From Hyphomicrobiales bacterium (lineage in GTDB: Bacteria; Pseudomonadota; Alphaproteobacteria; Rhizobiales; UBA4765): a DNA stretch of 7,349 nt. How positions within the stretch are numbered: position 1 is the first letter of the stretch; each line of letters opens with the position of its first letter. Below are positions 1-6,581 of this stretch, one piece after another. The stretch lies in assembly GCA_027487195.1 (NCBI GenBank), contig JAIYEB010000290.1, positions 1 through 7,349 on the forward strand. The letters are read 5' to 3'. A model generated the notes under the pieces. The model saw only the letters and a program-made list of their open reading frames with translations. It was not told the origin of the DNA and did not search any database. The translations under genes were made by a program, and so were the position numbers.

Positions 1-747
1 CCGACCCGCCAGAAATCCAAGGACTGCGGCCTTGTAGACCTTGTCGCTGACCGCCGTCATGTGATCGCGATCAGGCACGTCGACCGCGTGAGCTGTCGGG
101 ATAAGGGCGGCAAGTGCGGGCCCTGGGCCAGCGATGTCATCCTTTGTTCCGACCACAACAAGCGTCGGGCAGGCAATCTGCAGGAGCCTTTCGGGAGAAA
201 GGTTGACCCGGGTTGCGCGCATGCATGCTGCAAGCGCCACGAGGTCACCACGGTTTTGATCGGCAAAGGCACGAAACATGCGGCCCTTGCGCTCGGTGAT
301 GTCATTAAGCGACGGCGCCTCAAGGGCAGCGACAATCGGCCCAGGGTCTCCAACCCCATCCACAAGACCCGCACCGATACCGGCAAGTACCAGCGAACGC
401 ACCCGTTGCGGGTGCTGCAAGGCAAGGAACGCCGAGATGCGCGCGCCCATGGAATAGCCCATGATGTCAGCACGCTGCAGCCCGGCATGTTCGATCAGCC
501 TCGCCACATCATTCGCCATCAACTCAGGGCGATAGGCGGCATCGTCATGGGGCTTGTCGGATTGACCATGCCCGCGATGATCAAGGGCCAGAACGCGGCG
601 TCCCGACGCCACAAGCGCCTCAACCCAGCCAGTCCTGACCCAATTGACCTCGTTGGTCGAGGCAAAGCCATGCACGAGCACAATCGGATCGCCCGCGCCC
701 TGATCAGTGTAGAAAAGTGTCAAACCATCTGACGTGAACTGCACCAT
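1..747 (-). CDS. Alpha/beta hydrolase (3' end cut by window edge)
   Basis: My translation of the minus strand from ATG 747 gives 249 open codons running off the left edge. It is a cytosolic alpha/beta-hydrolase-fold protein with no signal peptide. Visible landmarks are the oxyanion-hole strand IVLVHGF (residues 22-28), DHRGHG (56-61), the nucleophile elbow GYSMGA with Ser99, an acid strand VVVGTKDD with Asp203 or Asp204, and the catalytic His229 in DRDHM. The last residues, GFLAGR, look like the C-terminal helix of this family, so only a few residues are probably missing. The substrate cannot be read from the sequence; this subfamily is usually annotated only as hydrolase. The frame stays open upstream to another ATG at 849, which would add 34 residues. 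I prefer 747 because family members begin just before the F-x-x-x-G-L segment, although its ribosome site is weak. The gene is divergent from the zinc-finger gene. Confidence 0.88.
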   Translation of the reverse strand, partial: MVQFTSDGLTLFYTDQGAGDPIVLVHGFASTNEVNWVRTGWVEALVASGRRVLALDHRGHGQSDKPHDDAAYRPELMANDVARLIEHAGLQRADIMGYSMGARISAFLALQHPQRVRSLVLAGIGAGLVDGVGDPGPIVAALEAPSLNDITERKGRMFRAFADQNRGDLVALAACMRATRVNLSPERLLQIACPTLVVVGTKDDIAGPGPALAALIPTAHAVDVPDRDHMTAVSDKVYKAAVLGFLAGR

Positions 748-935
748 GCCGGTCTCGTTAATCCAAGTCGCGCGAAACCGGAAACCGGTCTGTGAATTGC
801 CAGGAACCAGCGTCCCGGGATTGCCGCAAACAAAGCGGAAACTGTGCATTGCAAAAACCTGTCAGTGAACGCGGTTCTGCTACTTCCCTCCCGCCCCTCA
901 CCCGGCTAGGTTCCCGCGCGTTTCGGGGGCACCAC
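748..935. promoter_or_regulatory. Divergent intergenic region between hydrolase and zinc-finger genes
   Basis: These 188 bases separate two genes transcribed away from each other, so promoters for both should lie here if the hydrolase starts at 747. If it starts at 849, only 86 bases remain. The stretch holds a tandem pair of the 7-mer GAAACCG (774-787) and a small hairpin CCGC/GCGG around an A-rich loop (824-838). A G-run (GGGGG, 925-929) just before ATG 936 serves as the ribosome site of the plus-strand gene. I found no convincing -35/-10 pair in either direction. Confidence 0.4.
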
Positions 936-1181
936 ATGGCTGACAGCAGAGTTCCACACTTTCACAATGATGCCGGCGCGCCAGTCGTAACGATCGGGGT
1001 CACGGAGTTCATGTGCATGGGCGCAAGACCACCCCTCGACCACCCGCACGTATTCCTCGACATGGGCACGGATGGCGAGATCATTTGCCCTTATTGTTCA
1101 ACGCTTTATCGGTTTGACGAAACACTTGGTCCGCGTGACAGCATGCCTGAAGGCGCGGCTTATGAGCCGATTGCGGCTTAA
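936..1181 (+). CDS. CHCC-type zinc-finger protein (NDUFS6/zf-CHCC family)
   Basis: This 81-residue protein belongs to the zf-CHCC family (PF10276), the same fold as the mitochondrial complex I accessory subunit NDUFS6. Likely zinc ligands are Cys27 in FMCMG, His36 or His38 in DHPHVFLDMG, and the pair Cys51 and Cys54 in CPYCSTLYRF. The DHPHVFLDMG and CPYC-S-LYRF segments are the family signature. It is cytosolic and has no membrane segment. I chose ATG 936 because the recognisable protein starts shortly after it and a GGGGG run precedes it by about six bases. The frame is open back to 792, but that extension has no family character. In alphaproteobacteria these proteins are stand-alone; a role in complex I assembly or zinc binding is inferred from the homology only. 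The monooxygenase gene begins nine bases after its stop, which suggests one transcript. Confidence 0.93.
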   Translation: MADSRVPHFHNDAGAPVVTIGVTEFMCMGARPPLDHPHVFLDMGTDGEIICPYCSTLYRFDETLGPRDSMPEGAAYEPIAA

Positions 1182-1190
1182 GGTATTCCG

Positions 1191-2384
1191 GTGACAGAGG
1201 CTCCGGCGTCACGCCGCATAGTGATTGCCGGAGCGGGGATCGGTGGGCTCACTGCAGCCCTTCTTCTGGCCCGAGCCGGATTTCGCGTTGACGTCCATGA
1301 ACGGGTCGAAGCGCTCTCCGAAGTTGGCGCAGGTCTGCAGATTTCGCCAAATGCGGCCCGCATTCTGATTGATCTCGGACTTGAGGCAAGCCTCGACGCC
1401 AGCATCGGCCGCCCGGAAGCCCTGGTTGTGCGCTCGGGCACAAGTGCTGAGGTTCTTGCCGAAATGGCGCTGGGCGACACGGCAACGCGGCGCTGGGGTG
1501 CGCCAACCTGGGTTGTCCACAGGGCAGATCTGCAGCGCGCGCTTTTTGCCGCGGCCAGCGAAGACCCCGATATCCGTATTCACCTCGGCTCGGTTGTTGA
1601 GGGCGCAAGCGAACACGCACGCGGCATGACCGTTCTCGTGTCGCGCCGCGGCGCGATGGAAGATGTCTCCGCGCTGGCCCTCATTGCCGCTGACGGGGTG
1701 CGCTCGAAACTGAGATCCATGGTGACATCCACACGCCCGCCCCGATTCTCCGGGCGCGCGGCGTTTCGGGCCTTGATCAACGTCGAGGATGCACCGGCAG
1801 CGTTACGCGGCACGAAAACCGGGCTGTGGCTTGGCCCTGGCGCGCACCTTGTCCACTATCCGCTGCGCAGGGGAACGCTGATCAATATCGTTGGCCTTGT
1901 GAAGGCCGAAGAGGGCGTCGACGATTGGGCAACCCGGACCGGGCCAGACGAAATCGTCCATGCATTCAAGGATTTCGCGCCGCTCGCCCGCGCGCTCATC
2001 GCCATCCCGCCGACATGGCTCAGAACGCCTCTTTATGATCGCCCGCCAGAGCGAAGCTATGCCTCGGGTGCGGTTGCGCTGCTGGGCGATGCCGCGCACC
2101 CGATGCTGCCATTCCTCGCGCAGGGCGCGTCGATGGCCATTGAGGATGCGCATGTGCTGGCACGATGCCTTGCGGACGGCGCTACAAACGCGGCTGCATC
2201 CCTGCAGCGATATTCAAAGCTGCGTGTGCCACGCGCAAGCCGCGTCCAGCGCGAGGCGCGCTTCAACGACACGGTCTTCCATTTCGGTTTTCCCGCTTCC
2301 GTTGCCCGCGATATCGGGCTGAAGCTCAAGGGCGGCAACGGCCTCGCAGAGCGCTATGACTGGCTCTACGGCTGGAAGGGTTGA
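1191..2384 (+). CDS. FAD-dependent monooxygenase (salicylate hydroxylase-like)
   Basis: This 397-residue protein is a group A flavoprotein monooxygenase of the PHBH/UbiH superfamily, which uses NAD(P)H and O2 to hydroxylate aromatic or similar substrates. The N-terminal Rossmann motif is GAGIGG (14-19), with Glu37 at the end of the second strand for the FAD ribose. The conserved Arg in HRADLQ is at 111, the DG motif in AADGVRSK lies around 168-169, and the GD motif GDAAHPMLP is at 299-307. There is no signal peptide or C-terminal membrane anchor. The length is normal for salicylate or 3-hydroxybenzoate 6-hydroxylase-like enzymes. The start is GTG 1191, placed seven bases after an AAGG ribosome site that overlaps the stop of the zinc-finger gene. 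The substrate is unknown: no ring-cleavage or catabolic genes lie nearby, so a catabolic label would be unsupported. Confidence 0.93.
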   Translation: MTEAPASRRIVIAGAGIGGLTAALLLARAGFRVDVHERVEALSEVGAGLQISPNAARILIDLGLEASLDASIGRPEALVVRSGTSAEVLAEMALGDTATRRWGAPTWVVHRADLQRALFAAASEDPDIRIHLGSVVEGASEHARGMTVLVSRRGAMEDVSALALIAADGVRSKLRSMVTSTRPPRFSGRAAFRALINVEDAPAALRGTKTGLWLGPGAHLVHYPLRRGTLINIVGLVKAEEGVDDWATRTGPDEIVHAFKDFAPLARALIAIPPTWLRTPLYDRPPERSYASGAVALLGDAAHPMLPFLAQGASMAIEDAHVLARCLADGATNAAASLQRYSKLRVPRASRVQREARFNDTVFHFGFPASVARDIGLKLKGGNGLAERYDWLYGWKG

Positions 2385-2403
2385 ACCGGCGACAGAGGCT
2401 TGT

Positions 2404-2430
2404 CGGCAAGACAATGCCGGGCCCTTGCCG
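2404..2430. terminator. Possible bidirectional hairpin between convergent genes
   Basis: In the 59-base gap between two converging genes, CGGCAAG (2404-2410) can pair with CTTGCCG (2424-2430) around a 13-base loop. The position suits a terminator shared by both genes, but there is no T-run on either side. Smaller hairpins (TTGTC/GACAA, 2400-2414) compete with it. The call rests mainly on position. Confidence 0.3.
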
Positions 2431-2443
2431 CTCGCTCCAAAGC

Positions 2444-4009
2444 CTACATCACCGACCTCAGCTCCTTCACCATGGCTGCCGTCGTGACATAGTCGATCTT
2501 GCCTGAGCCCAGCACCGGGATTTCACGCTGGACCATGATGGCGCGCGGCACCATCAGTTCGGGAACCCCTTCAGCCTGCGCGTAATCAATGAGGACCATG
2601 CGGTCAGCATCCGCACGATCGGTCACGAGGATGATCTGCTCGCCCTTCTTCGGGTCAGGCATGGCGAGCGCCACATGGGTTGCCTCAGGCCAGCAGCCTG
2701 CCGCGAGGCTCTCGACGGCTGCAAGCGACACCATTTCACCGCCGATCTTGGCAAAGCGCTTGGCGCGCCCCCTGATCGTGATGAAACCGTTCTCATCGAC
2801 CGTGACGATGTCGCCAGTATCGTGCCAGCCCTCTTCAGGGGGCTGCAACACGCCGGGGTTGCTCGCAAGAAGGTAGCCTTTCATCACATTGGGGCCGCGG
2901 ACAGCGAGCCTGCCATGGTCAGCGGGAAGTCCCTCGACGGGGGTGAGCTTATGCTCAATCCCACTCATGAACACGCCGACGGTGCCCGGTCGATTGTCCT
3001 CGAACGGGTTGCCGGAGATCAGCGGCGAACATTCGGTTGCGCCATAGCCTTCGATCACGATTGCATTCGAGCGCCCGGCCCAGGCCTTGCGCGTCTCATC
3101 CTTCACGCGCTCGCCGCCTGTGAACACAAGCTTCAGGTTCTCAAGGTCGGTTGGATCAGAGGCCCGGGCATAGCCCATGGCAAAGGTGTCGGTACCCACC
3201 AGCAGCGATGCCTTGGTGTCCTTCAGCATCTTTGCCACTTCGCGATAGCGCAGCGGAGATGGGAACAGCACGGTTTTCATGCCGAGCATGATCGGCAGGA
3301 TCGTCCCGAGCGTCAGTCCAAAGGAGTGAAACACCGGCAAGGGGTTCAGCAGCACATCATCCGGCGACAGCGAGATGTAGGCGCGCACCTGCATGATGTT
3401 TGCGAGAATGTTGCGGTGTGACAGCACAACACCCTTGGGCGTGCCCTCTGTGCCTGACGTGAACAGGATGACGGCTGGATCGTTTGGCTTTGCCGGGCCA
3501 ACGAAGCGCCGCGCCAGCGTCGCGCGGGCAGCACCAGCCACCTTGTCGGCGGCGGACAGCTTCGCCCTGACATCCTCGAGATAGATGATGGTGGCTTTCT
3601 CGGACAGGGCCTGGACCACGTCATCAAGCTTGGCCTGGTCGACAAAGCGCCGGGCGGTCACAACGGTCTTGATCTTGGCAATCGAAAGCGCGGAGAGAAG
3701 ATTCTTCGGGCCGGAGGTGAAGTTCAGCATGGCTGCGACACGCCCGGTGGTCTGCAGGCCAAAGAACACAGCGGCAACGCCCGAAACGTTCGGCAGGAGC
3801 ACGCCAACCGCCTCGCCAGGCTCCGTGGTCTTGGCAAGCTTTCGCCCAAGCACGTGCGCTGCCAGCACCAGCGTCTTGTACGTCATGGGTTTGCGATCAG
3901 GGTCCTCGACGACTGCCTTGCCGGCGCCATGCACGTCTTTCGCATCAAGCAACGCGGACATCAGGGTCTTGTCGTAATCCGCCTCTTTCAGCGGAACGCG
4001 AAACGGCAT
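2444..4009 (-). CDS. Stand-alone Aas-type acyl-ACP/acyl-CoA synthetase (AMP-forming)
   Basis: This 521-residue ANL-superfamily enzyme activates a fatty acid with ATP to an acyl-adenylate and then transfers it to a thiol. Motifs in order are the phosphate-binding loop TSGTEGTPKG (184-193), PLPVFHSFG (223-231), EGYGATE (320-326), TGD (398-400), the hinge region RGRAKRFAKIGGE (413-425) and the C-terminal catalytic Lys504 in GSGKIDY. Segments such as HSFGLT, PSPLRYR, KRFAKIGGEMVSL, GVPEL-VPR and LGSGK closely match the synthetase half of E. coli Aas, as recalled. Aas loads acyl groups onto ACP for re-acylation of lysophospholipids. The PlsC acyltransferase half at the N-terminus of Aas is absent, and nothing resembling it lies next to this gene. 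ATG 4009 follows GAGGAG by six bases. Use of ACP rather than CoA is inferred from the similarity. sfsA lies 90 bases upstream on the same strand. Confidence 0.88.
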   Translation of the reverse strand: MPFRVPLKEADYDKTLMSALLDAKDVHGAGKAVVEDPDRKPMTYKTLVLAAHVLGRKLAKTTEPGEAVGVLLPNVSGVAAVFFGLQTTGRVAAMLNFTSGPKNLLSALSIAKIKTVVTARRFVDQAKLDDVVQALSEKATIIYLEDVRAKLSAADKVAGAARATLARRFVGPAKPNDPAVILFTSGTEGTPKGVVLSHRNILANIMQVRAYISLSPDDVLLNPLPVFHSFGLTLGTILPIMLGMKTVLFPSPLRYREVAKMLKDTKASLLVGTDTFAMGYARASDPTDLENLKLVFTGGERVKDETRKAWAGRSNAIVIEGYGATECSPLISGNPFEDNRPGTVGVFMSGIEHKLTPVEGLPADHGRLAVRGPNVMKGYLLASNPGVLQPPEEGWHDTGDIVTVDENGFITIRGRAKRFAKIGGEMVSLAAVESLAAGCWPEATHVALAMPDPKKGEQIILVTDRADADRMVLIDYAQAEGVPELMVPRAIMVQREIPVLGSGKIDYVTTAAMVKELRSVM

Positions 4010-4099
4010 GGATTTCTCCTCGCGGACCTCTCACGGGTCCTGTCAAAACAACCTAGCGGGCTGGCAGGACCACGGGAAGAGCCGTTTCGCAGTCGGGCC
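4010..4099 (-). other. Spacer between sfsA and the synthetase gene, with inverted repeats
   Basis: The 90-base spacer contains three related blocks: GGACC (4024-4028), GGTCCTG (4036-4042) and CAGGACC (4065-4071). The middle block can pair with either neighbour, giving two mutually exclusive hairpins directly upstream of the synthetase ribosome site. In RNA of the minus strand these could act as a weak terminator after sfsA or influence the synthetase leader. No T-run follows and no regulatory function is shown. Confidence 0.25.
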
Positions 4100-4816
4100 T
4101 TAGGGCAAAACCGGGATTCGGCCCGTCACCAGCGTTTCCTTGAAGCTGACACGCGCGACCAGCGCAATCGCCTCAACGCCTGCGGCCTGAGCCGCCAAAA
4201 ACGCAGCCCGGTAGCCTGGATCGAGATCACCGGCAAAGGACAGGCGCTCGCAATCATCGCGATGGATCAGGTAGACCATGACGGCGCGGGCGCCGGCCGC
4301 CACCATCTCCGACATCTCGACGAGGTGCTTTGCGCCCCTCGCGGTCACGCTGTCTGGAAACTCAGCGAGGCCCGGCGTGCGCACGAGATGGACGTTCTTC
4401 ACCTCGACATAGGCATCCGGCAGCCCCTGCCCGCGCAACAGCAGATCGATCCGCGAATTCCTGCCATAGGCAACCTCGCGCTTGAGCTCGCCATAGCCTA
4501 CAAACTCCGGCACGAGCCCGGACAGGATGGCCTCTTCCACGATACGGTTCGGACGCGCCGTGTTGATGCCAACCAACGTGAGGCCGCGACCATCATCCAC
4601 CTCGACCACCTCAAGACTGTAGGCGAGCTTGCGCTTGGGGTCGTTCGAATGGGCCAGCAAAACACGCAGGCCCGGCATGCCAAGGCCCATCATCGAGCCC
4701 GAGTTCGCCACATGAACCGTAACGACCTGTCCGTTCGCGAGCTCAACGTCCGCAAGAAAGCGCTTGTAGCGCCGGATCAGGCGCCCTTCGACAAGGTCTG
4801 ACGAGAACTTCACCAC
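4100..4816 (-). CDS. sfsA: DNA/RNA nuclease-fold protein SfsA
   Basis: This 238-residue protein is SfsA, first described as a sugar fermentation stimulation protein. It has an N-terminal OB-like nucleic-acid-binding part and a PD-(D/E)XK nuclease core. The start EGRLIRRYKRF (10-20) and ANSGSMMGL (37-45) match the binding region. Asp124 in SRIDLLL plus Glu138 and Lys140 in YVEVKN form the catalytic motif, and FPDSVTARGAKHL (153-165) is a family hallmark. Length is typical. The start is one of two consecutive GTG codons, at 4816 or 4813; neither has a strong ribosome site, and homologues that begin with M-K-F would favour 4813. The protein is soluble and probably nucleoid-associated; its physiological substrate is uncertain in the family. 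It is divergent from the CinA-like gene. Confidence 0.95.
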   Translation of the reverse strand: MVKFSSDLVEGRLIRRYKRFLADVELANGQVVTVHVANSGSMMGLGMPGLRVLLAHSNDPKRKLAYSLEVVEVDDGRGLTLVGINTARPNRIVEEAILSGLVPEFVGYGELKREVAYGRNSRIDLLLRGQGLPDAYVEVKNVHLVRTPGLAEFPDSVTARGAKHLVEMSEMVAAGARAVMVYLIHRDDCERLSFAGDLDPGYRAAFLAAQAAGVEAIALVARVSFKETLVTGRIPVLP

Positions 4817-4964
4817 GGCTTCATGAGGGTTTGCACCATAGGTTTTCCGGGGTGCTTTGCGCCCGTCGACATGTCAAGCCGGTGTTGAGCAATCCAGACG
4901 GAGCATTGCCGCGCCAGTGCGCATGCGCTACCGGCCTGTCTCACTTCATTCGCAGGGGCGCGCC
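4817..4964. promoter_or_regulatory. Divergent intergenic region sfsA / CinA-like gene
   Basis: These 148 bases separate two divergently transcribed genes and should carry both promoters. A perfect 10-base palindrome, GCGCATGCGC (4919-4928), lies about 36 bases upstream of ATG 4965 and is a candidate operator, although GC-rich palindromes arise easily by chance here. AGGGG (4954-4958) is the ribosome site of the plus-strand gene. I could not assign a convincing -35/-10 pair. Confidence 0.35.
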
Positions 4965-5717
4965 ATGGCGAGGGACACGATCACGGCCGGAATGGTGGTC
5001 ATCGGCGATGAGATCCTGTCTGGCAGAACCAAGGACAAGAACATCGGCTATGTCGCCGAATATCTGACCCAGCTCGGGATCGAACTGAAGGAAGTCCGCG
5101 TCGTCAGCGACGATGAGCCGATGATCGTTGAAGCCGTGAACACGCTGCGCGCCCGCTACACCTACGTGTTCACATCCGGCGGGATTGGCCCGACCCACGA
5201 CGACATTACCGCAGACGCGGTTGCAGCCGCCTTTGGCACGGTGGCGGAGCACGATCCGCGCGCCGTTGCCCTGCTTCAGGCGCGCTACAAGCCGGAAGAG
5301 CTCACGGAGGCGCGGCTGAGGATGGCGCGGCTGCCAAGGGGCGCAACCCTGGTGGATAATCCCATCTCAAAGGCGCCCGGCTTTCGCATCGACAACGTCA
5401 TCGTCATGGCCGGTGTGCCGTCGATCATGCAGGCCATGCTCGACGCCGTCACCCCTGAGCTCAAGACCGGGGTCAAGATGCTGTCGACCTCGCTTGATGC
5501 CGGCGGACTGCCGGAAGGCGTCTACGGCACCCCGCTCGCGGCCATCGCAAAGGCCCATCCCGGCACCTCGATTGGAAGCTACCCAAGCTTCACGGGCACC
5601 GGCTTCAAGAACCAGATCGTCGTGCGCTCGAAGGACGAGGACCGCATGATGGCTGCAGCAGACGCGGTGCGCGCCATGCTCACTGAACTCACCAACACCG
5701 ACAAAAACCCGCTCTGA
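4965..5717 (+). CDS. CinA N-terminal/molybdopterin-binding domain protein
   Basis: This 250-residue protein has the MoCF/MoaB-Mog-like domain found at the N-terminus of CinA (COG1058, competence/damage-inducible protein A type). Motifs are the start strand TAGMVVIGDEILSGRTKDKN (7-26), VVSDD (47-51), and the nucleotide/pterin loop SGGIGPTHDD (71-80) followed by ITADAVA. A conserved MAGVPSIM segment lies at 148-155. The remaining C-terminal part, from about 165, looks like the small CinA KH-like domain. The nicotinamide-nucleotide amidase (PncC) domain of full CinA is absent. In the CinA family this domain is linked to ADP-ribose/NAD-derivative pyrophosphatase activity; whether this protein does that or binds molybdopterin is not readable here. 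ATG 4965 is preferred over a TTG at 4857 because AGGGG lies six bases before it and homology begins there. gpt starts 11 bases after the stop. Confidence 0.92.
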   Translation: MARDTITAGMVVIGDEILSGRTKDKNIGYVAEYLTQLGIELKEVRVVSDDEPMIVEAVNTLRARYTYVFTSGGIGPTHDDITADAVAAAFGTVAEHDPRAVALLQARYKPEELTEARLRMARLPRGATLVDNPISKAPGFRIDNVIVMAGVPSIMQAMLDAVTPELKTGVKMLSTSLDAGGLPEGVYGTPLAAIAKAHPGTSIGSYPSFTGTGFKNQIVVRSKDEDRMMAAADAVRAMLTELTNTDKNPL

Positions 5718-5728
5718 CAGGAGGCACC

Positions 5729-6232
5729 ATGGCCGATCCGGCTGGCAACAAGGCATTCCCGGTTTCCTGGGATCAATTTCACCGCGATGCGCGCGCCCTT
5801 GCCTGGCGTCTGGCATCCCTGGGCCAGTGGAAGGCCATCGTATGCATCACGCGCGGCGGCCTTGTGCCTGCGGCCGTGATCGCGCGCGAACTCTCGATCC
5901 GGATCATCGAAACCGTGTCGGTCGCAAGCTACCACGACTATCAGACCCAGGCCGACCTTCTCATCCTGAAGGAAATCTCGCCCAAGCTGATCGCGGATTC
6001 AGGTCCCGACGGCGAAGGCATCCTGATCATCGATGATCTCGTGGATACCGGCAAAACCGCCAAGGCCGTGCGCGCCATGCTGCCCAAATCCCACTTCGCC
6101 ACAGTCTATGCCAAGCCGCTCGGCCGTCCGATGGTTGACACCTACGTGACCGAAGTCAGCCAGGACACATGGATCTATTTCCCGTGGGACATGGGCTGGA
6201 GCTTCCAGCCCCCGATCGCCAAGGAAAGCTGA
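5729..6232 (+). CDS. gpt: Xanthine phosphoribosyltransferase
   Basis: This 167-residue type I phosphoribosyltransferase salvages xanthine and guanine by transferring ribose-phosphate from PRPP, forming XMP and GMP in the cytosol or at the inner membrane face. The start VSWDQFHRDAR (12-22) and ITRGGLVPA (40-48) match E. coli Gpt. The PRPP-binding motif is ILIIDDLVDTGKTA (98-111), followed by VYAKPLGRP (126-134). The purine-binding C-terminus is QDTWIYFPWDMG (145-156), with Trp148 stacking on the base by analogy. It is about 15 residues longer than the E. coli enzyme, partly through a short insertion around residues 80-95. ATG 5729 is supported by a full AGGAGG (5719-5724) four bases upstream. 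It is probably co-transcribed with the preceding CinA-like gene, and a strong hairpin follows its stop. Confidence 0.97.
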   Translation: MADPAGNKAFPVSWDQFHRDARALAWRLASLGQWKAIVCITRGGLVPAAVIARELSIRIIETVSVASYHDYQTQADLLILKEISPKLIADSGPDGEGILIIDDLVDTGKTAKAVRAMLPKSHFATVYAKPLGRPMVDTYVTEVSQDTWIYFPWDMGWSFQPPIAKES

Positions 6233-6240
6233 GGCCGCGC

Positions 6241-6264
6241 GCCCGCCCCCCAACAGGGGCGGGC
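6241..6264 (+). terminator. GC-rich hairpin after gpt
   Basis: GCCCGCCCC (6241-6249) pairs perfectly with GGGGCGGGC (6256-6264) around a six-base loop, beginning eight bases after the gpt stop. A 9-bp all-GC stem at this place is a reasonable transcription terminator or 3'-end stabiliser. No T-run follows, so a classical intrinsic terminator is not proven. Confidence 0.55.
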
Positions 6265-6278
6265 CACAAGCGTGGTTG

Positions 6279-6307
6279 CTGACATAAGCTGCGGGCGCGG
6301 CTAGAAC
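6279..6307 (+). promoter_or_regulatory. Candidate promoter of tRNA-Leu
   Basis: CTGACA (6279-6284) resembles the -35 consensus TTGACA with one mismatch, and TAGAAC (6302-6307) resembles TATAAT with two mismatches. The spacer is 17 bases, which is ideal. Transcription would start near 6314, about nine bases before the mature tRNA-Leu 5' end. The site lies just after the gpt hairpin, which fits an independent tRNA transcription unit. Confidence 0.4.
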
Positions 6308-6322
6308 ACCATGACGACAACA

Positions 6323-6408
6323 GGCCGCTTGCCGAAACTGGTAGACGGAAGGCACTTAAAATGCTTCGGGCTCCGCCCGTGCGGGTTCGAGTCCCGCAGC
6401 GGCCACCA
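6323..6408 (+). tRNA. tRNA-Leu (anticodon UAA)
   Basis: The 86-base gene folds as a class II tRNA. The acceptor stem GGCCGCT (6323-6329) pairs with AGCGGCC (6398-6404), followed by discriminator A and an encoded CCA. The D arm is CCG/CGG with GG in the loop. The anticodon stem AGGCA/TGCTT encloses the loop CTTAAAA, giving anticodon TAA for the UUA codon. The long variable arm is CGGGC/GCCCG, and the T arm is GCGGG-TTCGAGT-CCCGC. The large variable arm and A73 agree with a leucine tRNA. UUA is rare in GC-rich genomes such as this one, so this is a low-demand isoacceptor. tRNA 3' ends are common integration sites, but no integrase or duplicated end was seen in the window. Confidence 0.96.
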
Positions 6409-6581
6409 ACTTAAGCGAGGCCGGATGATGCGGCCGCAATGTCTCACGCCGGCATCGCCCACTCAACAGAGCCCCCCTTTCTAAAGTATGGAAACCTGTT
6501 CTCAACCAAAACGGCGGTCTGGAGCCAAAAGGGGCGACACACTCACTTTTCATCAACCGGTTCTGGTGTTAACTCTTACGC
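6409..6581. other. Non-coding stretch between the two tRNA genes
   Basis: I see no gene in these 173 bases. The first part holds a small hairpin GGCCG/CGGCC (6419-6435) just after tRNA-Leu, without a T-run. From about 6475 the sequence is richer in A and T than its surroundings, which suits a promoter for the following tRNA-like gene. The best guess is TTTTCA (6547-6552) and TTAACT (6569-6574) with a 16-base spacer, which would start transcription almost at the mature 5' end; both boxes are poor matches. Confidence 0.35.

Noticed and set aside
61..732. Plus-strand open frame of 223 codons
   Set aside because: It lies opposite the alpha/beta hydrolase, whose catalytic motifs are all present on the minus strand; the plus-strand product has no family features.
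2675..3421. Plus-strand open frame of 248 codons opposite the synthetase gene
   Set aside because: High-GC coding DNA often leaves long antisense frames open. The minus strand encodes all motifs of the AMP-forming family here.
4041..4046. TTGACA on the minus strand upstream of the synthetase gene, as a -35 box
   Set aside because: It sits only about 32 bases before the start codon and no -10 match lies at 16-18 bases; the expected place overlaps the ribosome site.
3854..4801. Plus-strand open frame of 315 codons spanning the synthetase start and sfsA
   Set aside because: It crosses two well-supported minus-strand genes and their spacer, and its product shows no domain I recognise.
6474..6534. 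CCCCTTT/AAAGGGG inverted repeat between the tRNA genes as a terminator
   Set aside because: The arms are seven bases and lie 47 bases apart, too weak and too far for a terminator.
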